A stretch of 64,000 nt of DNA, from positions 1 to 64,000 of the forward strand of contig NZ_JARXWI010000019.1 of NCBI RefSeq assembly GCF_029893085.1, written 5' to 3'. The notes below the pieces were generated by a model, which did no database searches, had not been told where the DNA came from, and worked only from the letters and a program-made list of their open reading frames with translations. Positions 53,689-62,315 of the stretch are shown one piece after another. Within the stretch, counting starts at the first letter, position 1, and each line of letters begins with the position of its first letter. The translations under genes were made by a program, and so were the position numbers. The stretch is from Parabacteroides sp. PFB2-10. GTDB lineage: Bacteria; Bacteroidota; Bacteroidia; Bacteroidales; Tannerellaceae.

Positions 53689-54384
53689 ATGGAAGTAAAG
53701 AAATCACCAAAAGCGGATCTGGAGGGCGGCAAAACGCTAAGCGTCCTTATGGGGCTGGTTGTTGCGCTCGCTTGTATGTTCGTAGGTTTCGAATGGGGAA
53801 CCCGCGATATTCAGGTCGTAACGGCAAGTGAAGGTGTCGCCGACATCATTGCAGAAGAAGAAATAGAGATCACCCGACCGGAAGAGCTCCCGCCGCCTCC
53901 TCCACCCCCACCTGTACAGGCTGCGCCTGAACTGTTGAACGTGGTGGAAGACGATGTGGAGCTGGAACAACAGGAGATCTTATCTACAGAAGACGACCAG
54001 TCGGCTGCTCAGGTAGAGACCTACGTGGCTCCGACGGTGGTGGAAGAAGAAGAGGAGTCGGATGATCAGATCTTTACCGTAGTAGAAAAGGCTCCTTCCT
54101 TTCCCGGAGGAGAGACAGCTTTACTTAAATACCTGAGTACTAAGACCAGTTATCCTGTCATTGCACAAGAAAACGGGATACAGGGTAGAGTGATAGTTTC
54201 ATTTGTGGTAAACAGGGATGGCTCTATTGTCGACGCTGAAGTGGTTCGCGGACAAGACCCTTCGTTAGACAAAGAGGCTTTGCGTGTAGTGAACAGCATG
54301 CCGAAATGGTCGCCGGGCGAACAACGCGGCAAACCGGTGCGCGTGCGATTCAACTTGCCGGTTTGGTTTCGATTGAGTAACTAA
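53689..54384 (+). CDS. TonB-family energy transducer (first of near-duplicate pair)
   Basis: A 231-residue TonB protein: short cytoplasmic start, membrane helix (about 17-37), acidic segment, eight consecutive prolines (68-75), a long acidic linker (84-125) and the C-terminal TonB domain (about 130-231, GIQGRVIVSFVVNRDG and MPKWSPGEQRGKPVRVRF). It carries proton-motive energy from ExbB-ExbD to TonB-dependent receptors such as the SusC proteins here. Residues 4-125 are identical to those of the next gene, while the receptor-contacting domain differs. It has its own -7 box (TAGTTTTG, 53605-53612). Confidence 0.92.
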   Translation: MEVKKSPKADLEGGKTLSVLMGLVVALACMFVGFEWGTRDIQVVTASEGVADIIAEEEIEITRPEELPPPPPPPPVQAAPELLNVVEDDVELEQQEILSTEDDQSAAQVETYVAPTVVEEEEESDDQIFTVVEKAPSFPGGETALLKYLSTKTSYPVIAQENGIQGRVIVSFVVNRDGSIVDAEVVRGQDPSLDKEALRVVNSMPKWSPGEQRGKPVRVRFNLPVWFRLSN

Positions 54385-54512
54385 CTAAAATAGTAATTAT
54401 ATCACTAAACACTTCAAGGTGTAGATTTCGCTGTACTTGCTTATATTAAGAAGGTGCTTCTGGTATAACCGTAAAAAAAAGTAAAAAAACACAGTATTTT
54501 TTGCTAAAAGAC

Positions 54513-54542
54513 TATTGTGTCATAAAAAATAAACTACTTTTG
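54513..54542 (+). promoter_or_regulatory. Promoter of the second tonB
   Basis: ATTG (54513-54516), an 18-bp spacer and TACTTTTG (54535-54542): a near-consensus -33/-7 pair. It implies that the second tonB is transcribed independently of the first. Confidence 0.5.
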
Positions 54543-54597
54543 CGTTATGGATTATATCTTTTATTAGAGAAACACATTATTAATCATAAGTAAAAGT

Positions 54598-55290
54598 ATG
54601 GAAATTAAGAAATCACCAAAAGCGGATCTGGAAGGCGGCAAAACGCTAAGCGTCCTTATGGGGCTGGTTGTTGCGCTCGCTTGTATGTTCGTAGGTTTCG
54701 AATGGGGAACCCGCGATATCCAGGTTGTTACTGCAAGTGAAGGTGTCGCCGACATCATTGCAGAAGAAGAAATAGAGATCACCCGACCGGAAGAGCTCCC
54801 ACCTCCACCCCCACCCCCACCAGTACAAGCTGCGCCTGAACTGTTGAACGTAGTGGAAGACGATGTGGAGCTGGAACAACAGGAGATCTTATCTACGGAA
54901 GACGACCAATCGGCTGCACAGGTAGAGACCTACGTGGCTCCGACAGTAGTGGAAGAAGAAGAGGAATCAGACAATCAGATCTTTACGGTGGTAGAGAAAA
55001 TGCCTTCTTTCCCGGGTGGCGATGCGGCGTTATTGAAGTTTATCGGTAACGCGATCAAATACCCGGTTATTGCACAGGAGAATGGTATTCAGGGACGTGT
55101 TGTGGTTTCCTTCGTGGTAAACCGTGACGGTTCGGTGGTAGACGCTGAGGTTGTCCGCGGACAAGACCCTTCTTTGGACAAAGAGGCTTTACGTGTGATC
55201 GGCACGATGCCTAAATGGTCGCCGGGCGAACAGCGCGGGAAACCGGTACGTGTGAAATACACCATGCCTATCCAATTCCGCTTACAGTAA
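54598..55290 (+). CDS. TonB-family energy transducer (second of near-duplicate pair)
   Basis: A 230-residue TonB with the same layout as its upstream neighbour. The first 125 residues differ only at residue 3 (Val to Ile), and their DNA is almost identical; past residue 126 the C-terminal domain diverges (EKMPSFPGGDAALLKFIG, ending KYTMPIQFRLQ). It therefore has the same membrane and linker parts but could favour different receptors. A separate promoter and a strong terminator make it an independent unit. ExbB/ExbD genes follow about 2.2 kb downstream. Confidence 0.92.
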   Translation: MEIKKSPKADLEGGKTLSVLMGLVVALACMFVGFEWGTRDIQVVTASEGVADIIAEEEIEITRPEELPPPPPPPPVQAAPELLNVVEDDVELEQQEILSTEDDQSAAQVETYVAPTVVEEEEESDNQIFTVVEKMPSFPGGDAALLKFIGNAIKYPVIAQENGIQGRVVVSFVVNRDGSVVDAEVVRGQDPSLDKEALRVIGTMPKWSPGEQRGKPVRVKYTMPIQFRLQ

Positions 55291-55309
55291 GCTGTAACAA
55301 GAACGATAC

Positions 55310-55340
55310 AAAAAAAGGCTGTATAATGCAGCCTTTTTTT
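55310..55340 (+). terminator. Terminator after the second tonB
   Basis: A 12-bp stem (55310-55321 with 55329-55340), A7 on the 5' side and T7 on the 3' side, 7-nt loop. It can act on both strands. Confidence 0.88.
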
Positions 55341-55375
55341 TATTTACCAAAAATAATAAACTGACGCTATTACCT

Positions 55376-56350
55376 ATGTTCTCTTTTCAACAAATCCTCG
55401 CACAAATTGAATCGGAAATCCACCGGTTACAACTTGATTATCCCCCTAAAAGCCTGTATGATCCCATTGAATATATCCTTTCATTGGGCGGAAAGCGGAT
55501 CAGACCGGCTCTGGCGCTGATGGCATACAATATGTATCAAGAAGATCTGACGCCCGCGATGCAGCCGGCTTTAGGCATAGAGGTGTTTCATAATTTCACG
55601 CTCTTACACGATGATCTGATGGACGAGGCGGATAAACGACGTCACAAGCCAACGGTTCATAAGTTATGGAATCCGAATGTAGCCATCCTCTCCGGTGATG
55701 CAATGCTGATTGTGGCCTACCGACTGATGGGCGAAACACAAGCGCCTTACCTAAAAGAGGTGTTAGACCTTTTCACCCAAACAGCGCTGGAGATATGCGG
55801 CGGACAGCAGTATGATATGGAATTTGAATCGCGCATGGATGTAACCGAGGAGGAATATCTGGAGATGATTCGTCTGAAAACAGCCGTATTGTTAGCTTGT
55901 AGTCTAAAAACGGGCGCCCTACTTGGCGGAGCTTCCCCTGAAGATGCCGACCATTTGTATGCTTTCGGCATCAACATCGGACTTGCTTTCCAGCTTCAGG
56001 ACGACCTGTTGGATGTGTATGGCGATACTGAAACCTTCGGGAAAAACATTGGTGGCGACATCTTGTGCAACAAGAAAACATTCCTATTGATCAACGCCCT
56101 GAAGCGTGCCTCCGAAAGCCAGCGGGAAACCCTGATGGAATGGATTGGTAAAACCGATTACGACCCGCTTGAAAAGATTGCGATCTTTACCTTTATATAT
56201 AATGAGTTGAAATTGGAGCAGCTGGTAAAGGCGAAAATGCAGGATTATTATCAAGCGGCTCTTGCGCATCTGGAGGCGCTGCAGGTTGCACCTGAACGGC
56301 TGGAAGAGTTGAAAAGTGTATGTAATCAATTGCTTTATCGGCAGTCATGA
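55376..56350 (+). CDS. Trans-polyprenyl diphosphate synthase
   Basis: A 324-residue all-helical isoprenyl diphosphate synthase. Both Asp-rich motifs are present: LLHDDLMDEAD and LQDDLLDVYGD, together with GGKRIRPAL for diphosphate binding. It condenses isopentenyl diphosphate onto an allylic primer, giving a chain of geranyl size or longer, probably for quinones. The chain length cannot be fixed with certainty; short residues before the first motif (EVFHNFTLLHDD) fit a geranylgeranyl or longer product. The stop overlaps the start of the TatD gene by 4 bp (ATGA). Confidence 0.9.
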   Translation: MFSFQQILAQIESEIHRLQLDYPPKSLYDPIEYILSLGGKRIRPALALMAYNMYQEDLTPAMQPALGIEVFHNFTLLHDDLMDEADKRRHKPTVHKLWNPNVAILSGDAMLIVAYRLMGETQAPYLKEVLDLFTQTALEICGGQQYDMEFESRMDVTEEEYLEMIRLKTAVLLACSLKTGALLGGASPEDADHLYAFGINIGLAFQLQDDLLDVYGDTETFGKNIGGDILCNKKTFLLINALKRASESQRETLMEWIGKTDYDPLEKIAIFTFIYNELKLEQLVKAKMQDYYQAALAHLEALQVAPERLEELKSVCNQLLYRQS

Positions 56351-57138
56351 CCGGAGGATTGATCGACACGCACTGCCACCTCTATCTGGAAGAGTTCGAC
56401 ACAGACCGCGAAGCGGCTATTGTTCGGGCAAAAGAATCGGGTATAGAGGCATTGTTGCTTCCCAATGTGGATACGACTACCATCGGGCGGATGCTGGATC
56501 TCACCGATCAACATCCGGATTTTGTTTTTCCGATGATGGGGCTTCACCCGACAAGCGTGGACGGCGGATATGCGAAAATGCTTTCGGAAACGGAGTCCTG
56601 GTTGGGCAAACGAACCTATTGCGGGATCGGCGAGATCGGTATTGACCTGTATTGGGATAAAAGCTGGTTGAAGGAACAGAAAATTGTTTTTGAAGAACAA
56701 CTGCGCTGGAGCATCGACCGGCAACTACCGGTGGCTATCCATACACGGGAGGCCTTTGCAGAGGTGTTCGACAGCATCCACAAAGTCGGAGCGGAAAAGC
56801 TGACAGGGGTATTCCATAGCTTCAGCGGCAACAAGGAGGAACTGGAAGAGATAAAGAAAATGCCGGGCTTTATGATCGGCATAAATGGGGTGGTTACCTT
56901 CAAGAATTCCCGACTCAGCGAAGTGATTGCAGAAATGACAATCGACCGTATTCTGCTCGAAACAGATGCTCCGTATCTTTCTCCTGTACCCTATAGGGGT
57001 AAGCGTAACGAGCCTGTTTACATCTGGAAAACGGCCGAAAAGGTAGCGTCGGTTTATGGGTTGACAGCGGCTGAAGTGGCCGAAAAAACCCGTAAAAATG
57101 CGCTAAATTTGTTTAGAAATATTAATAAGAATGTATAG
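56347..57138 (+). CDS. TatD-family metal-dependent hydrolase
   Basis: A 263-residue TatD-type TIM-barrel hydrolase. Metal ligands: DTHCHLYLEEFD, GEIGIDLYW (Glu), AIHTREA, HSFSG and ETDAPYLSP. Relatives act as 3'-5' exonucleases or D-aminoacyl hydrolases; here a cytoplasmic DNase role is the default. It overlaps the prenyl synthase gene by 4 bp and is translationally coupled. tRNA-Ser follows. Confidence 0.93.
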   Translation: MTGGLIDTHCHLYLEEFDTDREAAIVRAKESGIEALLLPNVDTTTIGRMLDLTDQHPDFVFPMMGLHPTSVDGGYAKMLSETESWLGKRTYCGIGEIGIDLYWDKSWLKEQKIVFEEQLRWSIDRQLPVAIHTREAFAEVFDSIHKVGAEKLTGVFHSFSGNKEELEEIKKMPGFMIGINGVVTFKNSRLSEVIAEMTIDRILLETDAPYLSPVPYRGKRNEPVYIWKTAEKVASVYGLTAAEVAEKTRKNALNLFRNINKNV

Positions 57139-57225
57139 TTGTATCTTTTTACGAAAATATCCGATTTTATTGCTTGTAATCGGTGTTTATGTCGTGCAAA
57201 AACTTTAGATTTGTGCGCTGAAACA

Positions 57226-57254
57226 TTTGCAAATGCGATTTTTTTCGTATTTTG
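57226..57254 (+). promoter_or_regulatory. Probable promoter of tRNA-Ser
   Basis: TTTG (57226-57229), an 18-bp spacer and TATTTTG (57248-57254) form a -33/-7-like pair about 29 bp before the tRNA. The -7 is one base short of TAnnTTTG. A TAGATTTG at 57206-57213 is an alternative. Confidence 0.35.
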
Positions 57255-57282
57255 CGCTCGTTTTAGAAAGAAAAGAGACATT

Positions 57283-57370
57283 GGAGAGATGCTCGAGTGG
57301 TTGAAGAGGCACGCCTGGAAAGCGTGTATACGCCTAAAGTGTATCGCGGGTTCGAATCCCGCTCTCTCCG
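57283..57370 (+). tRNA. tRNA-Ser (anticodon GGA)
   Basis: An 88-nt class II tRNA: acceptor GGAGAGA pairs with TCTCTCC (57363-57369), discriminator G at 57370, anticodon arm CACGC-CTGGAAA-GCGTG with GGA, a long variable arm typical of Ser, and a GGGTTCGAATCCC T-arm. The CCA end is not encoded. It lies in the 351-bp gap between the TatD and ExbB genes, which holds no other gene. Confidence 0.96.
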
Positions 57371-57489
57371 CGGAAAGAGAGAGAGAATATACCATGAGGA
57401 AGGAAATACCATGATCGTAATAACGAATCTATTAACAATAAACTTAAAATATAAAAAGAGAATTATTAATCTTAAAAATTGAACACACA

Positions 57490-58218
57490 ATGAAAAAGTT
57501 ATTTGCAAAAGCATTCTTGGGTTTGTGCGCCCTTGGAACCTCTACAGTCGCATTCGCGCAGGAAGCCGTTGTTGATGGTGGTATGCACCAAGCGTTGAAA
57601 ACTAAATTTATCGAAGGTGGTGCCGACTTTATGAGTTTGGTAGCAATCACGCTGATCTTAGGTTTGGCTTTCTGTTTGGAAAGAATCATTTACCTGAACC
57701 TGGCAGACACGAATGCTGACAAATTGTTACAAGGTATTGAAGAAGCACTGGATAAAGGTGATGTAGAAGGTGCTAAATCGATTGCCCGTGACACAAGAGG
57801 CCCGATTGCTTCTATCGCATATCAAGGTTTAATGAGAATTGACCAAGGTATTGATGTTGTTGAAAAATCAGTTATCTCTTACGGAGGTGTTCAGAGCGGT
57901 TTGCTTGAAAAGAACCTTTCTTGGGTAACCTTGTTTATCGCTATGGCTCCGTCATTAGGGTTCTTGGGAACAGTAGTAGGGATGATCATGGCGTTCGACA
58001 AAATCGAACAGGTAGGTGATATCAGCCCGACGGTTGTTGCCGGTGGTATGAAAGTGGCTTTGATCACCACAGTAGGTGGTCTTGTTGTTGCTTTGATCCT
58101 TCAGGTATTCTATAACTATTTGTTGAGCAAAGTAGAAGGCATCCTGAACAAGATGGAAGATGCTTCTATTACATTGCTTGATATGGTTATTAAATACAAC
58201 CTTAAATTCAAAAAATAA
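57490..58218 (+). CDS. exbB: ExbB/TolQ-family proton channel protein
   Basis: A 242-residue ExbB-type protein with three membrane helices (about 47-65, 150-172, 185-210) after a signal-like N terminus ending AFAQE. The family signature GFLGTVVGMIMAFDKIEQVGD is present. It forms the inner-membrane proton channel with ExbD that energises TonB. It is the first gene of a four-gene operon exbB-membrane protein-exbD-exbD, which supplies the nearby TonB proteins and ultimately the SusC transporters. Confidence 0.93.
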   Translation: MKKLFAKAFLGLCALGTSTVAFAQEAVVDGGMHQALKTKFIEGGADFMSLVAITLILGLAFCLERIIYLNLADTNADKLLQGIEEALDKGDVEGAKSIARDTRGPIASIAYQGLMRIDQGIDVVEKSVISYGGVQSGLLEKNLSWVTLFIAMAPSLGFLGTVVGMIMAFDKIEQVGDISPTVVAGGMKVALITTVGGLVVALILQVFYNYLLSKVEGILNKMEDASITLLDMVIKYNLKFKK

Positions 58219-58226
58219 GTACGATT

Positions 58227-58700
58227 ATGGCAGTTACTAAAATAAGAAAAATGTCCAGCTGGACACTGATCGTTTCAGTAGTGATCAGTGTGGCCGTACT
58301 GTTAGCCTTCTTTTTGGGAGGGGTAGTAGACCCGGCTGCTGAGATGAAAGAGCCTATTTATACGGGCATGCTGTTGAATTGGATCTATATCATTTTTGCC
58401 ATTACAGCCGTTAGTACGCTTCTTTTTGCCATTTGGCAATTTATCGGCATGTTCAAAACAAATCCTAAAGGCGCTATGATGGGATTAGGTGCTTTGGTTT
58501 TGTTTGCCGGCTTGATGATCGTATGTTATATGATAGGTGATGGTACTCCGTTACCTTTGGTAAGTGCTGACACAGCAAAATACAATATCCCGATGTGGCT
58601 GAAGGTAACAGATATGTGGATCTATTCTATCTACGCTTTAGTTGCCCTGCTGGTTATTGCTATTTTGTGGGGAAGCCTTCGGAAAATTTTTGGTAAGTAA
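58227..58700 (+). CDS. Four-helix membrane protein of the exbB-exbD operon
   Basis: A 157-residue protein with four hydrophobic helices (about 12-34, 50-72, 84-104, 132-152) and no domain I can name. It lies 8 bp after exbB and 22 bp before exbD, so it is in the same operon. Such a gene in this position recurs in Bacteroidales TonB-energising clusters, suggesting an accessory or assembly subunit; this is inference from position only. Confidence 0.8.
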   Translation: MAVTKIRKMSSWTLIVSVVISVAVLLAFFLGGVVDPAAEMKEPIYTGMLLNWIYIIFAITAVSTLLFAIWQFIGMFKTNPKGAMMGLGALVLFAGLMIVCYMIGDGTPLPLVSADTAKYNIPMWLKVTDMWIYSIYALVALLVIAILWGSLRKIFGK

Positions 58701-58722
58701 TAAACGATTAGAATAAGAAAAC

Positions 58723-59313
58723 ATGGCAAGAAAAAAAAGAAAGACACCTGGAATCAATGGTTCTTCCTCTGCCGACATTGCTTTCATGTTGCTTATCTTC
58801 TTCCTTATTACCACCTCTATGGATACGGATCAGGGGCTGGCAAGACGTTTGCCTCCTCCTCCTCAGAAAGATCAGGAAAAAGAAGAAATGGATGTCAATA
58901 AGAGAAACCTGATGGTTGTGTTGATCAATAGTAGCAACCAGGTTCTTGCTAACAACGAGCATATTGATATCTCCCAACTGAAAGACAAGGTAAAGGAGTT
59001 CATTGAGAATCCATACAATGACGAACATAAACCTGAAAAGATTGAAACCGATATACCTTTCTTCGGCAATATGATGATAACGAAGAATCATGTTATCTCA
59101 TTGCAAAATGACCGCGGTACGGAATATCAGGCATACATCCAGGTGCAGAACGAGTTAGCGAGAGCGTACAATGAGCTGCGTGATGATGTATCCATGAAGA
59201 AATTCGGGAAAGCATATATCGATTTGGAAGAAGAACAACAGGAAGCTGTGCGTGTGGTATATAAACAAAATATATCCGAAGCAGAACCTAAAAATTATGG
59301 AGGAACGAAGTAA
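58723..59313 (+). CDS. ExbD/TolR-family protein (long)
   Basis: A 196-residue ExbD with one N-terminal membrane helix (SADIAFMLLIFFLITTS) holding the conserved proton-carrying Asp, then a periplasmic domain. It is longer than typical ExbD (about 140), with extra Glu/Asn-rich segments. A Pro-rich stretch (RRLPPPPQK) follows the helix. It pairs with the second ExbD encoded directly downstream (TAATG overlap). Confidence 0.9.
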   Translation: MARKKRKTPGINGSSSADIAFMLLIFFLITTSMDTDQGLARRLPPPPQKDQEKEEMDVNKRNLMVVLINSSNQVLANNEHIDISQLKDKVKEFIENPYNDEHKPEKIETDIPFFGNMMITKNHVISLQNDRGTEYQAYIQVQNELARAYNELRDDVSMKKFGKAYIDLEEEQQEAVRVVYKQNISEAEPKNYGGTK

Positions 59314-59780
59314 TGGGAAAATTTAATAAAGCAGGCGGACGTGAAATGCCTGAATTGAATACATCATCATTGCCCGACTTGGTATTCGCCTTCTTGTTCT
59401 TTATCATGATGGTAACCTCTATGCGTGAAGTAACATTAAAAGTGGTATTCCGCGCACCTCAGGCAACTGAGTTGCAGAAACTGGAAAAGAAGTCTTTGGT
59501 AACCTTCCTGTATGTAGGGGAGCCAACCGCTGAGTTTCGTGAACAAATGGGTACAACTCCCCGTTTGCAGTTGAACGACAACTTTGCTGAGATATCTGAA
59601 ATTCAGGACTACATTGCTCAGGAAAAGTCAAGTATGAAAGAAGAAGACCAACCGTTTATGACGGTATCTATCAAGGCAGACAAAGAAACCAAGATGGGTC
59701 TTATTACAGACGTGAAACAAGCGCTTCGTGAAGCATATGCATTGAAGATTAGTTATTCAGCTCGGCCTGCCGGAACCTAA
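59313..59780 (+). CDS. ExbD/TolR-family protein (short)
   Basis: A 155-residue ExbD paralogue with a membrane helix containing LPDLVFAFLFFIMMVTS and its conserved Asp, then a periplasmic domain ending YALKISYSARPAGT. Its ATG overlaps the upstream stop (TAATG). Two unequal ExbD subunits may form a heteromeric stator. The operon ends at a strong terminator. Confidence 0.9.
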   Translation: MGKFNKAGGREMPELNTSSLPDLVFAFLFFIMMVTSMREVTLKVVFRAPQATELQKLEKKSLVTFLYVGEPTAEFREQMGTTPRLQLNDNFAEISEIQDYIAQEKSSMKEEDQPFMTVSIKADKETKMGLITDVKQALREAYALKISYSARPAGT

Positions 59781-59801
59781 TCAGAAGCTAAACAGTATAA
59801 T

Positions 59802-59836
59802 AAAAAGGCGGAATCTATATATGATTCCGCCTTTTT
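59802..59836. terminator. Terminator between exbD and the convergent transglycosylase gene
   Basis: A 14-bp perfect stem (59802-59815 with 59823-59836), A5 at the 5' end, T7 at the 3' end, 7-nt loop. The symmetry lets it serve both converging operons. Confidence 0.88.
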
Positions 59837-59910
59837 TTGTATCTCTTCGATTCGTTTAAACAACTTACTGGATATTGGAACTCACACGTAAATCTCCTTC
59901 CTTTCTTTAT

Positions 59911-61539
59911 TTATCCTACCGGTATCTTTAGTTTCTGTCCGGGACGGATTTTAGAATTCGGAAGATTGTTTGCCTTTTGAATATTAGCGGCACTGATGCC
60001 CGGATACTTTTGCGCGATCGCATAGAGCGAATCGCCTGATTGCACGGTATAAGTAATGTATCCATTTGTACTGGTAGCCGTGGATGCGGCCGTTTGTGTA
60101 GTTGATTTCGCAGCAACAGCCGGAGTCGTAGCGGTAGATTTGGCCGAAGCAAAGGTAACCCCTCCGTTATCGACATACACAACCACGCGTTTACCTTTTG
60201 CCACGCGGTTGCTACCCAAACCATTCCAGCGACGTATTTCGCTTGCCGTAACACCATATTTATCGGCAATCGTATACAGATTCTCCCCACTTTGAGCCAC
60301 ATGTGTGATGCGTTCACGGGTAGATGATTGCCCGGTAGTAATCGCATTATAAGGTATGCAATTCGCCAATAACTCATCCATACGGTGTTGATAGATTGTA
60401 TCTTCTTTTTCAACAAAAGCATAACAGTCTAATGCAGGCAGCTTCAGGACGGACGGTTTGCTGTTTCCCGGAATAATATCCCGTTTGTATTGCGGATTCA
60501 ACAACCGAAGCAATTCGATATCAATACTAATCAAGTCTGTAATCTGATCGAAATGCAGCATTTTATCCACCATAATCGTATCGGTTGCCAACGGCAGAGT
60601 GGTTTGCACCGGACATAGATTATGCTCGCAGGAGTAGCTCATAATATAATAGGCAGCAATAAAGAGCGGCACATACGAACGGGTCTCCTTCGGCAGATAG
60701 GTATAAATATCCCAGAAATCGGTTTTCCCTCCGGAGCGGCGGATCGCTTTGTTTACATTGCCCGGCCCGCAGTTATAGGCTGCCAATACCAGGTTCCAGT
60801 CCTTATAAATGTCATACATATTCTGGAAATAAACACAAGCGGCACGCGTCGCTTTCACCGGATCACGACGTTCGTCTACCAGGCTGTTGATTTCCAGTCC
60901 ACACGCCTTCCCGGTCGGCAACATAAACTGCCAGAGTCCGGCGGCGCCAACGCGTGACAAAGCATTCGGATTGAGGGCACTTTCCACCACAGAGAGGTAT
61001 TTCAGTTCGTCAGGCATATTATGTTCATCGAGCACCTGTTCGATGATCGGGAAATAGTAATTAGCCATGCCCAGCATATAGCGCACCAGACTGCGCCGTT
61101 TCTCCGCATACAGGTTGATGCAGTCTTTTACTGATTTATTATAGGTCAGGGGAATGATATGATGCAAACTTTCCAGGCGCATCCGGTAGATGGAGTCCGG
61201 AAAAGAGACATTTTGTGCGTCGTCATGACAATAATCATCCACATTCGAGAAATACTGCACATGCCAGCTATTCAACAGGCTGTCTACATCCAGGTCGAAA
61301 CTCTTCGGTATAAATCCAACCTCGAGCGCCAGGGAGTCGTTTGACAGGACGGAATACTCCTCGTTCAACGAAAAGCGAAACAGGCTGTCTTCGCCAAAAA
61401 ACAAACGATCATCTTCTTCCTCTTCTTCCAGCAACTCTTCCTCTTCCAGAAGCTGTTCCAACAAGGTCACCTCCTGCGCATACATAAGTGAAGACAGAAA
61501 CAGACATAAACATAATAACGTAGTAGTTCGCTTTCTCAT
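59911..61539 (-). CDS. MltD-like lytic transglycosylase with two LysM domains
   Basis: A secreted 542-residue murein hydrolase. The signal ends LMYAQE; the mature start is extraordinarily acidic (a Glu/Leu-rich run around residues 24-45). The GH23 SLT domain in the first half has the catalytic Glu in VVESALNP, then GLWQFMLPTGKACG and AAYNCGPGNVNKAI. Two LysM modules occupy the C terminus (VAQSGENLYTIADKYG and TVQSGDSLYAIAQKYPG), separated by a Thr/Ala/Ser-rich linker. It cleaves peptidoglycan glycan chains with 1,6-anhydro product formation. It ends the parA-parB-DUF5683-mltD-like operon, which links chromosome partition with wall metabolism by position. Confidence 0.92.
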   Translation of the reverse strand: MRKRTTTLLCLCLFLSSLMYAQEVTLLEQLLEEEELLEEEEEDDRLFFGEDSLFRFSLNEEYSVLSNDSLALEVGFIPKSFDLDVDSLLNSWHVQYFSNVDDYCHDDAQNVSFPDSIYRMRLESLHHIIPLTYNKSVKDCINLYAEKRRSLVRYMLGMANYYFPIIEQVLDEHNMPDELKYLSVVESALNPNALSRVGAAGLWQFMLPTGKACGLEINSLVDERRDPVKATRAACVYFQNMYDIYKDWNLVLAAYNCGPGNVNKAIRRSGGKTDFWDIYTYLPKETRSYVPLFIAAYYIMSYSCEHNLCPVQTTLPLATDTIMVDKMLHFDQITDLISIDIELLRLLNPQYKRDIIPGNSKPSVLKLPALDCYAFVEKEDTIYQHRMDELLANCIPYNAITTGQSSTRERITHVAQSGENLYTIADKYGVTASEIRRWNGLGSNRVAKGKRVVVYVDNGGVTFASAKSTATTPAVAAKSTTQTAASTATSTNGYITYTVQSGDSLYAIAQKYPGISAANIQKANNLPNSKIRPGQKLKIPVG

Positions 61540-61547
61540 ATCCATGG

Positions 61548-62315
61548 TCAGAATTTAAAACTGCAATTAACCCCATACGACTGGGCACTATAAGGTGTTT
61601 TCGGTGTAACCACCGGCTCTACCCGCATCGAAAGATCCGATGAGATATCAAAATCAAACAGCTGGGCATCTACATAGGCGTCCAACAAACTGATCAGATA
61701 AACCCCGGCGGATATGATAATGCTCAGGTCGCGGTAACGACGATAATAATCCTTTCTCCTCTTCAGCGTATTATCCCTAAAGGAGGAGTTGTTGATTTCC
61801 GCTTCAGGCGAACTGTTTGCCGGCACAAACATCTGCCAGCTCGTATGCCATTCCTCTACCGGCTTTCCGCTTGTCGAGTCTTCGATATAGTCTTTATACG
61901 CCGTCGAATAGTCGCCATACATCATCTGGTTCCAGGTAACGGCGTAGGTACAGCCCAGAAAAGCCCCGTAAACGATCGGCACCTTCCAGAATTTCCGGTT
62001 ATAGATCTGCCCCATACCCGGTATGAGTCCGTAAAGCATTGCCCTGGTAGGGTTCGGTTTGAAGGACGATTTCTTGGGTATCAACATCTGGGCATCCTCC
62101 TCTGCAGCCACCAGAATGGCTTGCGTCACAGAATCAGGCACCTCTACGACCAACGTATCTGTCACCCCCATCCTCTCCCATTCGGCAATCGTGTCCGGCG
62201 GCAATGTGATCAGCGTGTCCGGTCTTGTAGTAACCTCTAACAACTCTTCCTGGGCTATAAGAGCCGAAGGAAAACCCAACAACACAAAGAAAAAGATGAC
62301 TATCCCGTTTCTCAT
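61548..62315 (-). CDS. DUF5683-domain protein
   Basis: A 255-residue protein with a signal (LLGFPSALIAQE) and a central membrane-associated region: FKPNPTRAMLYGLIPGMGQIYNRKFWKVPIVYGAF, the DUF5683 hallmark with glycine-rich loop and hydrophobic helix (I give it in two parts: FKPNPTRAMLYGLIPGMG and NRKFWKVPIVYGAF). A second hydrophobic segment follows near residue 205. No function is established. Its start overlaps the parB stop by 4 bp and its stop is 8 bp from the transglycosylase start, so it is translationally coupled in the operon. Confidence 0.85.
   Translation of the reverse strand: MRNGIVIFFFVLLGFPSALIAQEELLEVTTRPDTLITLPPDTIAEWERMGVTDTLVVEVPDSVTQAILVAAEEDAQMLIPKKSSFKPNPTRAMLYGLIPGMGQIYNRKFWKVPIVYGAFLGCTYAVTWNQMMYGDYSTAYKDYIEDSTSGKPVEEWHTSWQMFVPANSSPEAEINNSSFRDNTLKRRKDYYRRYRDLSIIISAGVYLISLLDAYVDAQLFDFDISSDLSMRVEPVVTPKTPYSAQSYGVNCSFKF

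Noticed and set aside
53504-53698. 64-residue open frame upstream of the first tonB
   Set aside because: It spans the promoter region, is low-complexity and overlaps the tonB start.
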